Assembly: GCF_025515275.1 (NCBI RefSeq) | Contig: NZ_JAOPFU010000021.1 | Span: 1-64,000 of the forward strand | Direction of reading: 5' to 3' | DNA length: 64,000 nt | Source of the DNA: Catenovulum sp. 2E275 | GTDB lineage: Bacteria; Pseudomonadota; Gammaproteobacteria; Enterobacterales; Alteromonadaceae | The notes under the pieces: generated by a model | Told to the model about the DNA's origin: nothing | The model's database searches: none | The model's input: the letters and a program-made list of their open reading frames with translations, nothing else | In this document: positions 1 through 8,500 of the stretch, piece by piece | Position numbering within the stretch: position 1 is the first letter of the stretch | How the letters are laid out: every line of letters begins with the position of its first letter | Translations under genes and position numbers: made by a program

Positions 1-87
1 AGTTATCGTTTAATAACAATCAGTTATTTAAACGGTGATCTTCCTACAGAGGACTTTCACCTCATTAGTTAATGCCCATGTCGGGCG

Positions 88-157
88 TACACAAGCGCAT
101 GTTGCCGGACTGGTTTTCCGCTACGCTTCAAACCAGCCTCAAATGCGAGCGTTAGGT
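88..157 (+). repeat. attC-like site, upstream gene cassette
   Basis: The segment folds into an imperfect hairpin: CTGGTTT and AAACCAG form the central stem, with GCGCAT and ATGCG on the outer arms. It ends in a perfect integron core site, GTTAGGT (151-157). The left-hand inverse core is degenerate, reading ACACAAG where RYYYAAC is expected. It marks the end of a cassette whose body lies mostly before the window. Confidence 0.55.
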
Positions 158-170
158 GCAAAAGGAAATT

Positions 171-503
171 ATGCTTAAATTAAACAAATCTGATGAAGAA
201 ATTTTATCTATTTTAAAGGAAGCATTTTTCACCAAAAAATTAAAACCTCTTGGTTCTGATGATCACCTAAGATTTTTTATATTACGTGCATTTTTTTGGT
301 TGTCTGTTTTATCGGTTATCGTTCGTATAGGTATTGCTCTTTCAGGGCAAACTGTGTCAGCACAAGAATCATCTATGTTTATGATGCCTTTAACATTTTT
401 CTTTTCTATTTTATTCTTGCATATTAATAATAAATCAGAAAATTTTAGTGTTATTGTCTTAGTTGTTACTTGGGTGTCGTTGCAACTAAGTTTGTACATG
501 TAG
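171..503 (+). CDS. small membrane protein, integron cassette gene
   Basis: This is a 110-residue hypothetical protein. The ATG at 171 is preferred because AAGGA lies just upstream; a GTG at 156 is in frame but has no such support. The N-terminal third is charged, followed by two or three hydrophobic segments (about residues 39-57, 70-86 and 92-108), so it is probably an inner-membrane protein. The gene fills a complete cassette: its left boundary is the GTTAGGT core at 151 and its right boundary is the attC at 513-565. The inverse core ACCTAAC there is the exact complement of GTTAGGT, as expected for one mobile cassette. I do not recognise the family. Confidence 0.6.
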   Translation: MLKLNKSDEEILSILKEAFFTKKLKPLGSDDHLRFFILRAFFWLSVLSVIVRIGIALSGQTVSAQESSMFMMPLTFFFSILFLHINNKSENFSVIVLVVTWVSLQLSLYM

Positions 504-512
504 GGAAATTGC

Positions 513-565
513 ACCTAACAAACAATTTATGTGGGACTGCTAAAGCTTGGCTGCGGGCGTTATGT
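513..565 (+). repeat. attC site (VCR-like)
   Basis: The site starts with the inverse core ACCTAAC followed by AAAC, contains GGGACTG, and ends GGGCGTTATGT. This matches the layout of Vibrio-type VCR attC sites (TAACAAAC...GGGACTG...GGGCGTTA). The left core complements the core at 151-157, so together they delimit one cassette. The downstream core GTTATGT has one deviation from GTTRRRY. Confidence 0.75.
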
Positions 566-599
566 ACCAAGCGGTTTAGTCCGCTGAATAGGAAAGAGT

Positions 600-890
600 A
601 TGCCCCAATTAAAAGATGGAAGTGACTTTAAAATTAATCGCCATATTGTAGGTGATGAGTCAGGGCTAAGAAATTTGATTAGCGCTTGTGAAAAAGCTAT
701 TGAGCAAGGTGAATACATCGGAAGTGATCTCGATGATTTCAATGGGGTTACTAAACTTGAAACCGAGTTTTTGAAAAACAACCAAGAATCTAAATTAACT
801 CCCATCTTTTTAACAGCTTTTTCTATTGTGGTTGTTTTCCTAATATTTCTGGTTGTACTTGGCTTTAAAAGCTTTTTAAATTGGTTTTAG
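600..890 (+). CDS. single-TM hypothetical protein, cassette gene
   Basis: This 96-residue protein has a soluble acidic N-terminal part and one strong C-terminal transmembrane segment (about residues 69-93). ATG at 600 is supported by AGGA six bases upstream. It lies directly behind the attC core at 559-565, so it is probably the next integron cassette. No attC with the matching inverse core ACATAAC is visible after it, and a palindromic repeat follows the stop immediately, so this cassette has probably lost its own recombination site. Family not recognised. Confidence 0.55.
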   Translation: MPQLKDGSDFKINRHIVGDESGLRNLISACEKAIEQGEYIGSDLDDFNGVTKLETEFLKNNQESKLTPIFLTAFSIVVVFLIFLVVLGFKSFLNWF

Positions 891-895
891 CCCGC

Positions 896-979
896 GTAGG
901 TTGGGTCGAACGAAGTGAATCCCAATAACTTATTTAATATACAAAATGTTGGGATTCGCCTAGGCTCGTGCCAACCTAC
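896..979. repeat. palindromic extragenic repeat (REP/MITE-like)
   Basis: An 84-bp element is bounded by GTAGGTTGG (896-904) and its complement CCAACCTAC (971-979), with a second inner pair GAATCCCAA (917-925) and TTGGGATTC (949-957). It resembles the GTAGGTTGGGT-type palindromes dispersed in Vibrio and Shewanella genomes. The rest of 980-1195 holds only short hairpins (1070-1087, 1121-1131 followed by six T, and 1140-1158) and no convincing gene. Confidence 0.7.
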
Positions 980-1195
980 CAAATATGCAAAATTTGAGTT
1001 GGGTAAATGTCAATTTTGCGCAAGCCTACTGATGTTTAAAATTGTTCAGAAGGCGTTCGCTATTGGCACCTGAGCTGACTAGCTCAGAAAAACAAAAATA
1101 TAAACATCCAAAAAACTATCGGCCGAAAGCCTTTTTTGTGTCAAGCATTTTGCTTGACGTACATTTTCGATCCATTTAGCTTCAAAATTCAGCTA

Positions 1196-1456
1196 TCACT
1201 TATGATTATCATCACCAAATATAAAATATAACCACTTTGATGGTAACATTGCTGGAATGAAAGCGAAGCAGCACATTCCAATATAGAAAGACATCATGAA
1301 CCAATAGCCTACAGGATCAGTTGTTATTTTAGGATTTTCACCACGTGAAGGAGCTTCTCCAGTATCAAGCCCTACATATACAAATATAAAAAACCCCGCT
1401 GCAACAATTAATAAAACAAGCCTTGTACCAATATTTTTTAAAGTTTTACTATTCAT
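1196..1456 (-). CDS. small two-TM membrane protein
   Basis: This is an 86-residue protein with two hydrophobic segments, about residues 12-29 and 51-69, separated by a polar loop. ATG at 1456 is preceded by GAGG at good spacing. It lies just outside the Tn7-like element on the side away from glmS, so before the insertion it would have been the next gene downstream of glmS. Function unknown. Confidence 0.55.
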   Translation of the reverse strand: MNSKTLKNIGTRLVLLIVAAGFFIFVYVGLDTGEAPSRGENPKITTDPVGYWFMMSFYIGMCCFAFIPAMLPSKWLYFIFGDDNHK

Positions 1457-1537
1457 TACGGCCTCAGAATCATGTGGACGGGTAATAAAGTTTTTAACTT
1501 TGTAGGTTTAATATAAAACCTTATTACCTACCAAAAA

Positions 1538-1662
1538 TGTGGTTATTTATTAAAGTTTGATCTAAAAAACCAAAAAATCGTACATAAAACACTCTAAAAT
1601 GTATTAAAGTTTGATCAGAAACCTTTGATTTAGGAAATACCCTTATGTATTAAAGTTTGATC
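1538..1662 (+). repeat. Tn7-like left end with three TnsB sites
   Basis: The end begins TGTGG and carries TATTAAAGTTTGATC at 1548-1562, and TGTATTAAAGTTTGATC at 1600-1616 and 1646-1662. The copies are spread out, like the non-overlapping sites of the Tn7 left end. From 1663 to 1820 I see nothing else beyond AT-rich spacer. Confidence 0.92.
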
Positions 1663-1820
1663 ATTTTAAAGCTGATAGAGTTAACTCCAAACTATACTCT
1701 TTTCTTCAAGGATTTTGAACTCTATTCACAAATACATCTTTTTGATATTTAGTTATATAAGTTTCATTTTTTGCTTAATCATCTAGCCCACTTTTATGTT
1801 TGATACTCAATTAAACCAAT

Positions 1821-2876
1821 TTAATAAAACTCAACCCTAAGTCCCATTTTCTTGATAATCTCATATAAATCATAACGATATACATATCCTACCGGACAAT
1901 TTCGTCCAGCCAGTAACCTGAAAAATTGGTCTTCGATGCCAGTGAGCTGATTATCTACTTCAATCTGTTTTAGAGCCTCTTGAAGGGCACTCATTAATAT
2001 TCTGTCTGTAGCTAAATATTTTTGTGGAATTGATAAGACTTTTGGTTTTTTTTGCGTCAACTTAACCTTACTGCCGTCAAGCTCCAGTATAGCTTTACTG
2101 TCAAACCCGTGAACAACTTCAACATCATGATAACCGAATGGATTACTGTAATAATAGATCCCATCTGAATGGCAATAATTACTATAATGACTGTGTCCGT
2201 TTATGGCCAAGACAGGTTTTGTTTTACATTGATTAAAGAATTCAGTCATATCACTGGCATAAGCAGGAGAAAACTCTGAATTTTTATATGCCGGTTCCAA
2301 CTGTAGCGGGTGAGTTGCATGGTGAGTCACTGAAATAGGAATCTCTTCTTGGCAATTATTCAATTCCGTTTGAATAAAATGTTTAGCCTCAATATGCCAC
2401 TGCACTGTGTCCAAAGGTCTAAGTTTTCTATAGCCTGTAGCTGATTTAAACTTTATTTTTCGAAAGTCATTCATTCTAGCTCTGGCAAAATTAGTTGATT
2501 TAACAATATCACCTCTGAGCTGATAGTCGGTCCATAAATCAGTCACAATAAACTTATAACCTTTAATCGTCACAGTATCATTTATTAAAAACCTAACATT
2601 AGTATTTGCAAAAGCGTCAGTTAGATTCCGAATGGCTTTATCTCGTCTGGAGCCATAATATTCATGGTTTCCAGCTGTGTAAATGATAGGTATGTTCGGG
2701 TTTAAGTTTAGTACCCAATCAATACCGTGAGATTTCACTCCATCCATTATATCGCCAGCTAGAACCAGAACGTCTATACCCTGAGCCAATTCAAAATCAG
2801 GTAGCTTGTCTGGTGCAAAACATCCCAGATGGATATCTGACATTACCGATAATTTCAATTGAGCTAACTGATTCAA
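1821..2876 (-). CDS. calcineurin-like metallophosphoesterase
   Basis: This 351-residue protein has the full metallophosphoesterase motif set: SDIHLG (13-18), GDIMDG (41-46), GNHE (69-72), a THHATHP motif (about 210) and GHSHYS (about 250). An intact di-metal site is therefore expected, with a phosphodiesterase or phosphomonoesterase activity on an unknown substrate. The C-terminal 100 residues are not recognised. The start appears to be TTG at 2876, with GAGG about 10 bases upstream; no better ATG precedes the first motif. It is the last gene of a minus-strand operon, 39 bp behind a helicase gene, at the distal end of the Tn7-like element. This placement suggests nucleic-acid processing in defence, which is inference. 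Confidence 0.85.
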   Translation of the reverse strand: MNQLAQLKLSVMSDIHLGCFAPDKLPDFELAQGIDVLVLAGDIMDGVKSHGIDWVLNLNPNIPIIYTAGNHEYYGSRRDKAIRNLTDAFANTNVRFLINDTVTIKGYKFIVTDLWTDYQLRGDIVKSTNFARARMNDFRKIKFKSATGYRKLRPLDTVQWHIEAKHFIQTELNNCQEEIPISVTHHATHPLQLEPAYKNSEFSPAYASDMTEFFNQCKTKPVLAINGHSHYSNYCHSDGIYYYSNPFGYHDVEVVHGFDSKAILELDGSKVKLTQKKPKVLSIPQKYLATDRILMSALQEALKQIEVDNQLTGIEDQFFRLLAGRNCPVGYVYRYDLYEIIKKMGLRVEFY

Positions 2877-2915
2877 TGTGTCTAACCTCTTGCAAAATTA
2901 AGTTAATTTGCCGCT

Positions 2916-4316
2916 TTAGAATGGTGACTGAAAAGCCTGAATAACTTGTTGTCTAAAATAACCCAATATATCGCAGCGAACCAAGTCAGATGGTATTTTT
3001 TCCTTGGTAGAATGAGCTTTGTAACCATCTGGTGTAAGAAGTACATCCGCTGTTATATTCTTAGTTTTTTCCGAAGCAGCAGCACCGTTATTCACACCAA
3101 CAGCATCCGTTGGTTTATCTGGTTTTGATTTATCAACATCGCTATCTTCATCCATAATCACAGAGTAGTGTGGAATATCTTGATTTAACCGTTGAGCAAA
3201 ACTAGTCAAACTTGGCTCAGCAAAAGTATATAACCATGCTCGCTCAGAATCATGACTTGTGACTCTCAATATCCGCCCAATAATCTGCCTGAAATACAAC
3301 TCAGTTTTGATTCGACTTAAATGGCAGCATACTTGTAACCTGGGTATGTCTGTACCTTCTGAAATCATACCAATACTTATTATCCAAGGATCAATACTGT
3401 TTCTAAAACTGTCTATTTTTTGAGCCGAGTTTTCGGTTTTATAACTCACAATTTCAGCAGTTTCTCCAAATTCCTTTGTCATTAATCTTTGGATTAATAA
3501 AGCATGAGCTACTGAAGTCGCAACAATTAGCCCAGCAGCACGAGAGTTGTTCGTTCTAATTGAAGATAATTTATTAATTGAGGATCCAAGAATATATTTA
3601 AGGGCATTATGATTATGCAACAATTCGCTGTAACTAATCACTTTCTGATTAAATAGCTCATTAAAACTCTTGTAACTATTTTGAACTGATTGCCTAGTAA
3701 CAACAATTTTGTCGTTATCGATTAAAGTAATTTGCGGAACTCGACAAACTTTATCTTCAATAGCGCGTGCAAGCCCATATTGATAGTGCGTACTAATTTT
3801 CCCATTTGATTTAGTATATTCGCTCAAAGCAATGGGCATTGAATCACTTCGCCAAGGTGTGCCACTCATTGCCAGAGTATACTTAGCGTGATTTTTAATA
3901 TTATTGAGTATTAACCGACCCCAAGCATTTCCTTTAACAAAATCACCACCAGAGCAATGATGAATTTCATCAAATACGACAAAGACCCTATGAGAATTAA
4001 AAATTTTCCAGAAGGTATTATCTAGATTTAACATCGCCTGATACGTTAGCGAACAACCAATCGAGGCTAGCATACCATCAAATTTAGAGCCTAATATTCG
4101 TTCAAACACAACACGCGCATTTTCCGATGTGGTTACACTTGGTGAAAAACAAATAATTAAGTCGATCTTATCCTCGGCCAGTAATTTTTTTGCTAAGCTC
4201 GCAGACATAATTGTTTTGCCGGCAGCGGGTGTTGCCAAACAAAGAAAATGCCGGTTGTTTCGATAATATTTACTCGCCTTACTAATACACTCACTTTGCC
4301 ATTGTCGTAACTGCAC
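2916..4316 (-). CDS. SF2 DEAD/DEAH-type helicase
   Basis: This 466-residue protein carries Walker A ATPAAGKT (28-35), motif II DEIHH, motif III SGTPWR, and a C-terminal RecA lobe with SEGTDIP and QIIGRILR (motifs V and VI). It is a compact helicase or translocase of the ResIII/UvsW-like group with no obvious nuclease domain. The last 80 residues are low-complexity and charged. The start is GTG at 4316, only 2 bp after the stop of the winged-helix gene, so the two are probably translationally coupled. The phosphoesterase gene follows. The trio plus the divergent XRE regulator looks like one compact system, probably anti-phage or anti-plasmid. I do not recognise it as a named system. Confidence 0.85.
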   Translation of the reverse strand: MQLRQWQSECISKASKYYRNNRHFLCLATPAAGKTIMSASLAKKLLAEDKIDLIICFSPSVTTSENARVVFERILGSKFDGMLASIGCSLTYQAMLNLDNTFWKIFNSHRVFVVFDEIHHCSGGDFVKGNAWGRLILNNIKNHAKYTLAMSGTPWRSDSMPIALSEYTKSNGKISTHYQYGLARAIEDKVCRVPQITLIDNDKIVVTRQSVQNSYKSFNELFNQKVISYSELLHNHNALKYILGSSINKLSSIRTNNSRAAGLIVATSVAHALLIQRLMTKEFGETAEIVSYKTENSAQKIDSFRNSIDPWIISIGMISEGTDIPRLQVCCHLSRIKTELYFRQIIGRILRVTSHDSERAWLYTFAEPSLTSFAQRLNQDIPHYSVIMDEDSDVDKSKPDKPTDAVGVNNGAAASEKTKNITADVLLTPDGYKAHSTKEKIPSDLVRCDILGYFRQQVIQAFQSPF

Positions 4317-4318
4317 TA

Positions 4319-4870
4319 TTAACCTACTACACTATTTTGAAGAATGGTTTTCACTGCTTTTATCTTTCCAAGTAATTCATTTGATTGATTACAAGCCAGT
4401 AAATAGTGTTGCTCCAGTACTTTTTTCATATCTGGAACAATCGAGAATAAGCGCTTATATTCCTCTGATTCTGCAATACAAGATTGAAAATCAATTTCAT
4501 ACTGTTTTAACTCTCGCTCTAGTTTAGATTTGGAGGCTTCAGAAGTAGTTTGACTCCCTAATAGTTGACCCTTTCTTTCATTTTCCTTTGCAAAAATTTT
4601 AAATTTAAAGGTCATATCAGTGAACCCTTCAAAACTTCTGTAAACAACTCTTTTACCATCTCCTAACTTCTTTTTTTCTATAACTTTTTGTTTTACGAGA
4701 CGATCTAGTTGACGATATAGGAGTTTATTCAGTTCATCCGTTGTTATTTTGATCTTGGTTTGTTCTATAAAAAATTCCCTAAGCTGCTTCATTTCAAGGT
4801 GTGAGTTTAAATTACTTAAGAATATTTTGTGCAGTGTAGGATTTATTAATATTACCTTCGGGTTAAGCAT
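4319..4870 (-). CDS. winged-helix/coiled-coil protein of the helicase operon
   Basis: This is a 183-residue protein. Residues about 25-75 read as a winged-helix fold (helices, then basic VIEKKKLGDGKRVVY, a typical wing). Residues about 90-175 are predicted helical with coiled-coil character (KLERELKQYEIDF and following). It has no enzymatic motif. It is the first gene of the operon and starts 28 bp from the palindrome shared with the XRE gene. Likely roles are DNA or RNA binding, target recognition, or a scaffold for the helicase; these are inferences from order and fold. Confidence 0.65.
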   Translation of the reverse strand: MLNPKVILINPTLHKIFLSNLNSHLEMKQLREFFIEQTKIKITTDELNKLLYRQLDRLVKQKVIEKKKLGDGKRVVYRSFEGFTDMTFKFKIFAKENERKGQLLGSQTTSEASKSKLERELKQYEIDFQSCIAESEEYKRLFSIVPDMKKVLEQHYLLACNQSNELLGKIKAVKTILQNSVVG

Positions 4871-4897
4871 TATTCATATCCGGCCATCAAAAAAAGA

Positions 4898-4924
4898 GGA
4901 TTATAAGCCGTGGATTTATAATCC
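4898..4924. promoter_or_regulatory. divergent promoter/operator with perfect inverted repeat
   Basis: GGATTATAA (4898-4906) and TTATAATCC (4916-4924) are perfect inverted arms 9 bp apart, in the 93-bp gap between the XRE gene and the divergent winged-helix/helicase operon. Each arm contains an outward-reading TATAAT, so both -10 boxes overlap the arms. A dimeric regulator bound here could control both directions, as controller proteins do at restriction-modification loci. That the XRE protein is the ligand is inference. Confidence 0.65.
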
Positions 4925-4963
4925 GCAAAAAAAGATAGTCTTTTATTTTAATAGCGACAAAAA

Positions 4964-5170
4964 ATGAAAGACTTAGCAAAGAAATTGGGCGCCAACATTC
5001 GAGTAAAAAGAAAAGAAGTTGGTTTGGCTCAGGATAAACTTGCAGAACTAGCTGACATGGATCGGAGTTACATCGGGAGAATAGAAAGAGGCGAGATGAA
5101 TATAACCGTCGAAAAACTATATTCTCTTGCAATTGTTTTAAAATGCAAGCCTAAAGATTTATTGCCATAG
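4964..5170 (+). CDS. XRE-family transcriptional regulator, controller-like
   Basis: This 68-residue protein is essentially one Cro/C1-type helix-turn-helix: KLGANIRVKRKEVGLAQDKL, then LAELADMDRSYIGRIERG, then a final helix ending LKCKPKDLL. Size and sequence resemble C. proteins of restriction-modification systems. It is divergent from the winged-helix/helicase/phosphoesterase operon and shares the palindromic operator at 4898-4924. It probably autoregulates and times expression of that operon after the element enters a new cell. Confidence 0.85.
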   Translation: MKDLAKKLGANIRVKRKEVGLAQDKLAELADMDRSYIGRIERGEMNITVEKLYSLAIVLKCKPKDLLP

Positions 5171-5236
5171 AAGTCAGACTTCGATTATGCAAAAGTTGCC
5201 TCATCAGAATACAGCTTCTTTCACTTACAAATCAAA

Positions 5237-5263
5237 GGGCACTTCGACCTTGCAAAGGTGCCC
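5237..5263. terminator. hairpin between XRE gene and lipoprotein remnant
   Basis: GGGCAC (5237-5242) and GTGCCC (5258-5263) form a 6-bp G+C-rich stem between two convergent genes. It is followed by an AT-rich stretch (TATTTAAAT) rather than a clean T run, so termination in either direction is plausible but not certain. Confidence 0.4.
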
Positions 5264-6027
5264 TATTTAAATAAAGAATCACTTGATAATGTCTGATTTA
5301 ACCAGCTAGCTTAACACAGTTTAATTCATCAACGACAATAGGCTTACCTGCTCGTATAAAAAAGCCACCATAACATGGTTTACCCTCTTTCATTCGTTCT
5401 GAATCAATACCTCTATATATCAAAATATATGGGTGTTTTTCAGAAGCATCTAACAGTAAATCAGAAGTTTCAATATACGATAAACCTAAAAAGCCTAGCA
5501 TGTCGGGTCGATCTTTAGGGGTTTCATTTCCCCATATATTGAAGTCGCTGTTAACTTCATCAAGGTTTGATACACTCATGACTGTATAGTTATGCTTTTT
5601 GATTTCTTCTGGCTCTTTAAATTTAATTCTGGCCTTAGCATGATCAGCTAGAAGTCCTGAAGTTTCATAGCTTATTTTGTCAACTAAGTATTCGTCACCT
5701 CGATTAATTGCTAAACGCTCAACATAGAGGTCCATAACATCTTTGTAATAACGAACGCATTTTCATTACACTCTAGTGTCTTACAGTTTGGGTCAGTATT
5801 AAAAAAATAAGAGTAAGTTAACGGGTGACGCTTCATTGAACTATCAGCCAAAATACCAAGAACACCTATACCGATTTGACCCCAATCTGTAAAATTACCC
5901 GGAGAAACCCATTGCCCACTTTTAGTCAAAACTGCAGCGGACGAAACTAATCCTGAGCCAAAAACCACATCTGATGCGCTGGATGTATTAACATTATGTA
6001 AGCGATCATTCAGGGGGTATATTACCC

Positions 6028-7575
6028 CTAATTAGCCAGATCTGATGTTAAAAAATGATCTTTAAATTTGTCTTTCCAAACACGCGGGGTTAAATCAATG
6101 ACATCTTTGGCGGGATGCAGGCTCACGCGTTGCAATACATCCACCAAATAGTGATATGGGTTAATGCCCAGCAACCGGCACGTCACCATTAAACTTTGTA
6201 ATACGCCCATATTTTCAGCGCCCAACTCACTCCAACAGAATAAATAATTCTTTCTGCCCATAGGGATTACTCGCAAGGCGCGCTCTAAATGGTTGGTATC
6301 AATTTGGATATTCGCATCCCCTAAATACACTTTCAGTTGATGGTATCGTTCATCTGCATACTTTAATGCTTTGCTGATTGGGTTTGATGGTAATAACTCA
6401 GGCCGTTGCCTTTGTTCATATATCCAGTTAAAGAATTCATCAATCACAGGCTCTGCATGTTTTTGTCTATAATCGAGTGCACTTTGTTCATCTAAGTTTT
6501 CATCGCGAATATGCTTTTCAACTTGATATAAATCTGCAATTTTTAGCAGTGCATATTTTGCAAGCTCAGGCTCCATCTTAAGTGACTTTTCAAAGTAACG
6601 TCGGCAGTGCGCCCAGCAAGATGCATGGGTTACGTTTTGGTTTTGCTCGTTCAATTGATTGACTGTTTTGGTATACGCCGTGTAACCATCGGTTAATAAT
6701 GTACCATTAAAGCCAGTCAGTTGATTTTTGGCATGCAAAAAGCCTCGGTTTTGCGACCAAGTAAAAGCAATTTCGTCTTGTTCACCATAAATGGGCCAGT
6801 AATAGGTTTGTTTCATTTTACCTTTACTTTTTCGGCCCGCTTTTATCGGCACTTCATCCATGGCCAGTATTTTACTTTGCAAGATATGCTCAAGCTGCGC
6901 TTGATAGATGGGGTATAACAGCGCAATGGCTTTTTGTATCCAATGGGTGAGGGTGGCGCGGCTTAATTGAATGCCCGCATCCAACATTCTTTGGTGTTGG
7001 CGGTATAAAGGTAAGTGATAAACCGCTTTATCGAACATGATACCTGCAAGTACGGATACGTCAGCATAACAGCCTTCTAATACCGTATTGGGTGTGGGCT
7101 CAGTGCGAACGGTTTCTTTGGTTTTATGACGCACAACGGGTTTACGGTAAATTAAAACAACGTAACTACCCGGTTGCTGCGCTAAACGCGCCTGCTCTTT
7201 ATAATCGATAATTTCGTATTGGTCTGCGTTATCGCCATTAAGCTCTGGTGCGTCGACTTCAATGATTTTTTGTGGCACTGAATCATCAAAACGTAAACCC
7301 GTATCATTGACTTCATCGCCGCTTAATTGTTTATTCGATTTGCGGCGGTGAGATTTAATTTCGATTGAATCGGGTTTGGATGTAGCTGAGTTATCTTTAA
7401 CAAATAGCTCAGTTTGCTCATTTGAGTCGGATAGAAATTGTTCAGACTTACGCCCAAACACTTGGCGTTTTAACCAGTCGAGTTGATGCTCAAGCGATGC
7501 AATTTGTGCAGCTTGTTTGGCATATTGAGCATCAATTCCAGATGCAGGTAAGTGACTGATTTTATGTTTTTTCAT
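6028..7575 (-). CDS. tnpC: IS66-family transposase TnpC
   Basis: This 515-residue DDE transposase has an N-terminal coiled coil with the FGRKSEQF motif (residues about 40-48). The catalytic core shows AMDE, LTDGY, a CWAHCRR segment and NHLERALR. It catalyses cut-and-transfer of the element together with TnpA and TnpB. Length is normal and no frameshift is seen. The 18-bp palindrome AGGGTATAATTATACCCT (7577-7594) sits immediately before the start codon, and a related GGGG...CCCC hairpin lies near the left terminus; both may control expression. Confidence 0.95.
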   Translation of the reverse strand: MKKHKISHLPASGIDAQYAKQAAQIASLEHQLDWLKRQVFGRKSEQFLSDSNEQTELFVKDNSATSKPDSIEIKSHRRKSNKQLSGDEVNDTGLRFDDSVPQKIIEVDAPELNGDNADQYEIIDYKEQARLAQQPGSYVVLIYRKPVVRHKTKETVRTEPTPNTVLEGCYADVSVLAGIMFDKAVYHLPLYRQHQRMLDAGIQLSRATLTHWIQKAIALLYPIYQAQLEHILQSKILAMDEVPIKAGRKSKGKMKQTYYWPIYGEQDEIAFTWSQNRGFLHAKNQLTGFNGTLLTDGYTAYTKTVNQLNEQNQNVTHASCWAHCRRYFEKSLKMEPELAKYALLKIADLYQVEKHIRDENLDEQSALDYRQKHAEPVIDEFFNWIYEQRQRPELLPSNPISKALKYADERYHQLKVYLGDANIQIDTNHLERALRVIPMGRKNYLFCWSELGAENMGVLQSLMVTCRLLGINPYHYLVDVLQRVSLHPAKDVIDLTPRVWKDKFKDHFLTSDLAN

Positions 7576-7596
7576 AGGGTATAATTATACCCTATT

Positions 7597-7935
7597 TCAC
7601 CTTGTAAGGCGCGTGTTTATTGGCTTTTCTTGCCATTTAATTCCACCAATTAAACACTGAAGTTGTGTCCAATCTAAGGTGATTTTGTTGTCACCTGAAA
7701 CAGTGTGTAAAGTGCCTTTTTCTAATCGTTTTGACCAAATACAATAACCCCCTTGATGGTAATAGAGTAACTTAATGTGTGTGCGTTTTCGGTTAATAAA
7801 AACAAACAGCTCGCCATTATTGGCACGACAGTTCAGTTTGGATTGAGTGAGAGCAGCTAGACCGTCAAACTGTTTGCGCATATCAACAGGTTGGTTGTAT
7901 AGCCAAATGGCGACAGAAGGTGAAATACCTATCAT
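7597..7935 (-). CDS. tnpB: IS66-family accessory protein TnpB
   Basis: This 112-residue IS66 Orf2 protein has the hallmark segments VDMRKQFDGLAAL (residues about 17-29), LFVFINRKRTHIKLLYY and GGYCIWSKRLEKG. It is required for transposition in studied IS66 elements, though its biochemical role is not established. It overlaps tnpA by 4 bp and lies 21 bp ahead of tnpC. Confidence 0.95.
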   Translation of the reverse strand: MIGISPSVAIWLYNQPVDMRKQFDGLAALTQSKLNCRANNGELFVFINRKRTHIKLLYYHQGGYCIWSKRLEKGTLHTVSGDNKITLDWTQLQCLIGGIKWQEKPINTRLTR

Positions 7936-8240
7936 GCTTGTGTGCTCATGTTTAATACCACACCGCCTGGTAATTTGAGCTCAATGCTCCAGTTTTGAGC
8001 TGTTGTGTCCGGCATGGCAATTGTAACTGGCTGCCATTCGCTGTCTGTTTCAGCTTTAGCTGGTTGCGCTTTAACTTCACTGGTATTTAATTTTTGACGC
8101 CAGTGATAAAAATTGGAAACGGTTAGCTGATGTTGCTCGCAAAATTTGGTTATTGCCATGCCTGATGTTTGTTGAAGTTCAAATAGTTGCTGCCAATCAG
8201 CAGCTGTGCGTTGAGTTCGGACTTTTTTCATATTCATCAT
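7932..8240 (-). CDS. tnpA: IS66-family accessory protein TnpA
   Basis: This 102-residue IS66 Orf1 protein has an N-terminal helix-turn-helix-like segment (WQQLFELQQTSGMAITKF, then FCEQHQLTVSNFYHWRQKL), probably DNA binding at the element ends. It is the first gene of the element 1 operon, starting 76 bp inside the terminal repeat. Confidence 0.93.
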   Translation of the reverse strand: MMNMKKVRTQRTAADWQQLFELQQTSGMAITKFCEQHQLTVSNFYHWRQKLNTSEVKAQPAKAETDSEWQPVTIAMPDTTAQNWSIELKLPGGVVLNMSTQA

Positions 8241-8500
8241 CTCGTGGTTATTTACGTTGATGAACAGAATATGGGATTTAAATTTAGTTTGAAGACGGTC
8301 TAAAATGATCGCTTACAACATTATTAACACCAGTGAATTTTTCCTGCCCTGAATTCGCAGCGCTGCTCTCACGTAACTTATTTAATTCGTGGGCTATTTG
8401 AATTTTTGTGTCAAATAGAAGGTAACCGTCGGCTAAAACACACCTAAACATTTATTTTATATTCGCTAAGCTCATTTCTTTTTAATAACAGGAGTGAGTT

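Larger units (their letters stand above)
5998..8316 (-). mobile_element. IS66-family element 1, 2319 bp
   Basis: The terminal inverted repeats begin GTAAGCGATCATT (5998 onwards, and inverted at 8304-8316), the GTAAGCG start typical of IS66. The element is flanked by the perfect 8-bp duplication AACATTAT (5990-5997 and 8317-8324). It carries tnpA, tnpB and tnpC on the minus strand, all intact, so it may still be active. Confidence 0.95.

Noticed and set aside
1548-1662. Three regularly spaced repeats resembling a small CRISPR array
   Set aside because: The repeats are 15-17 bp, unevenly spaced, and occur inverted at 30193-30258, so they are TnsB-type binding sites. No cas genes are present.
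5711-5997. Separate small gene of about 85 codons
   Set aside because: Its frame opens only because IS66 element 1 cuts it at 5998; removing the element extends it into the lipoprotein signal region.
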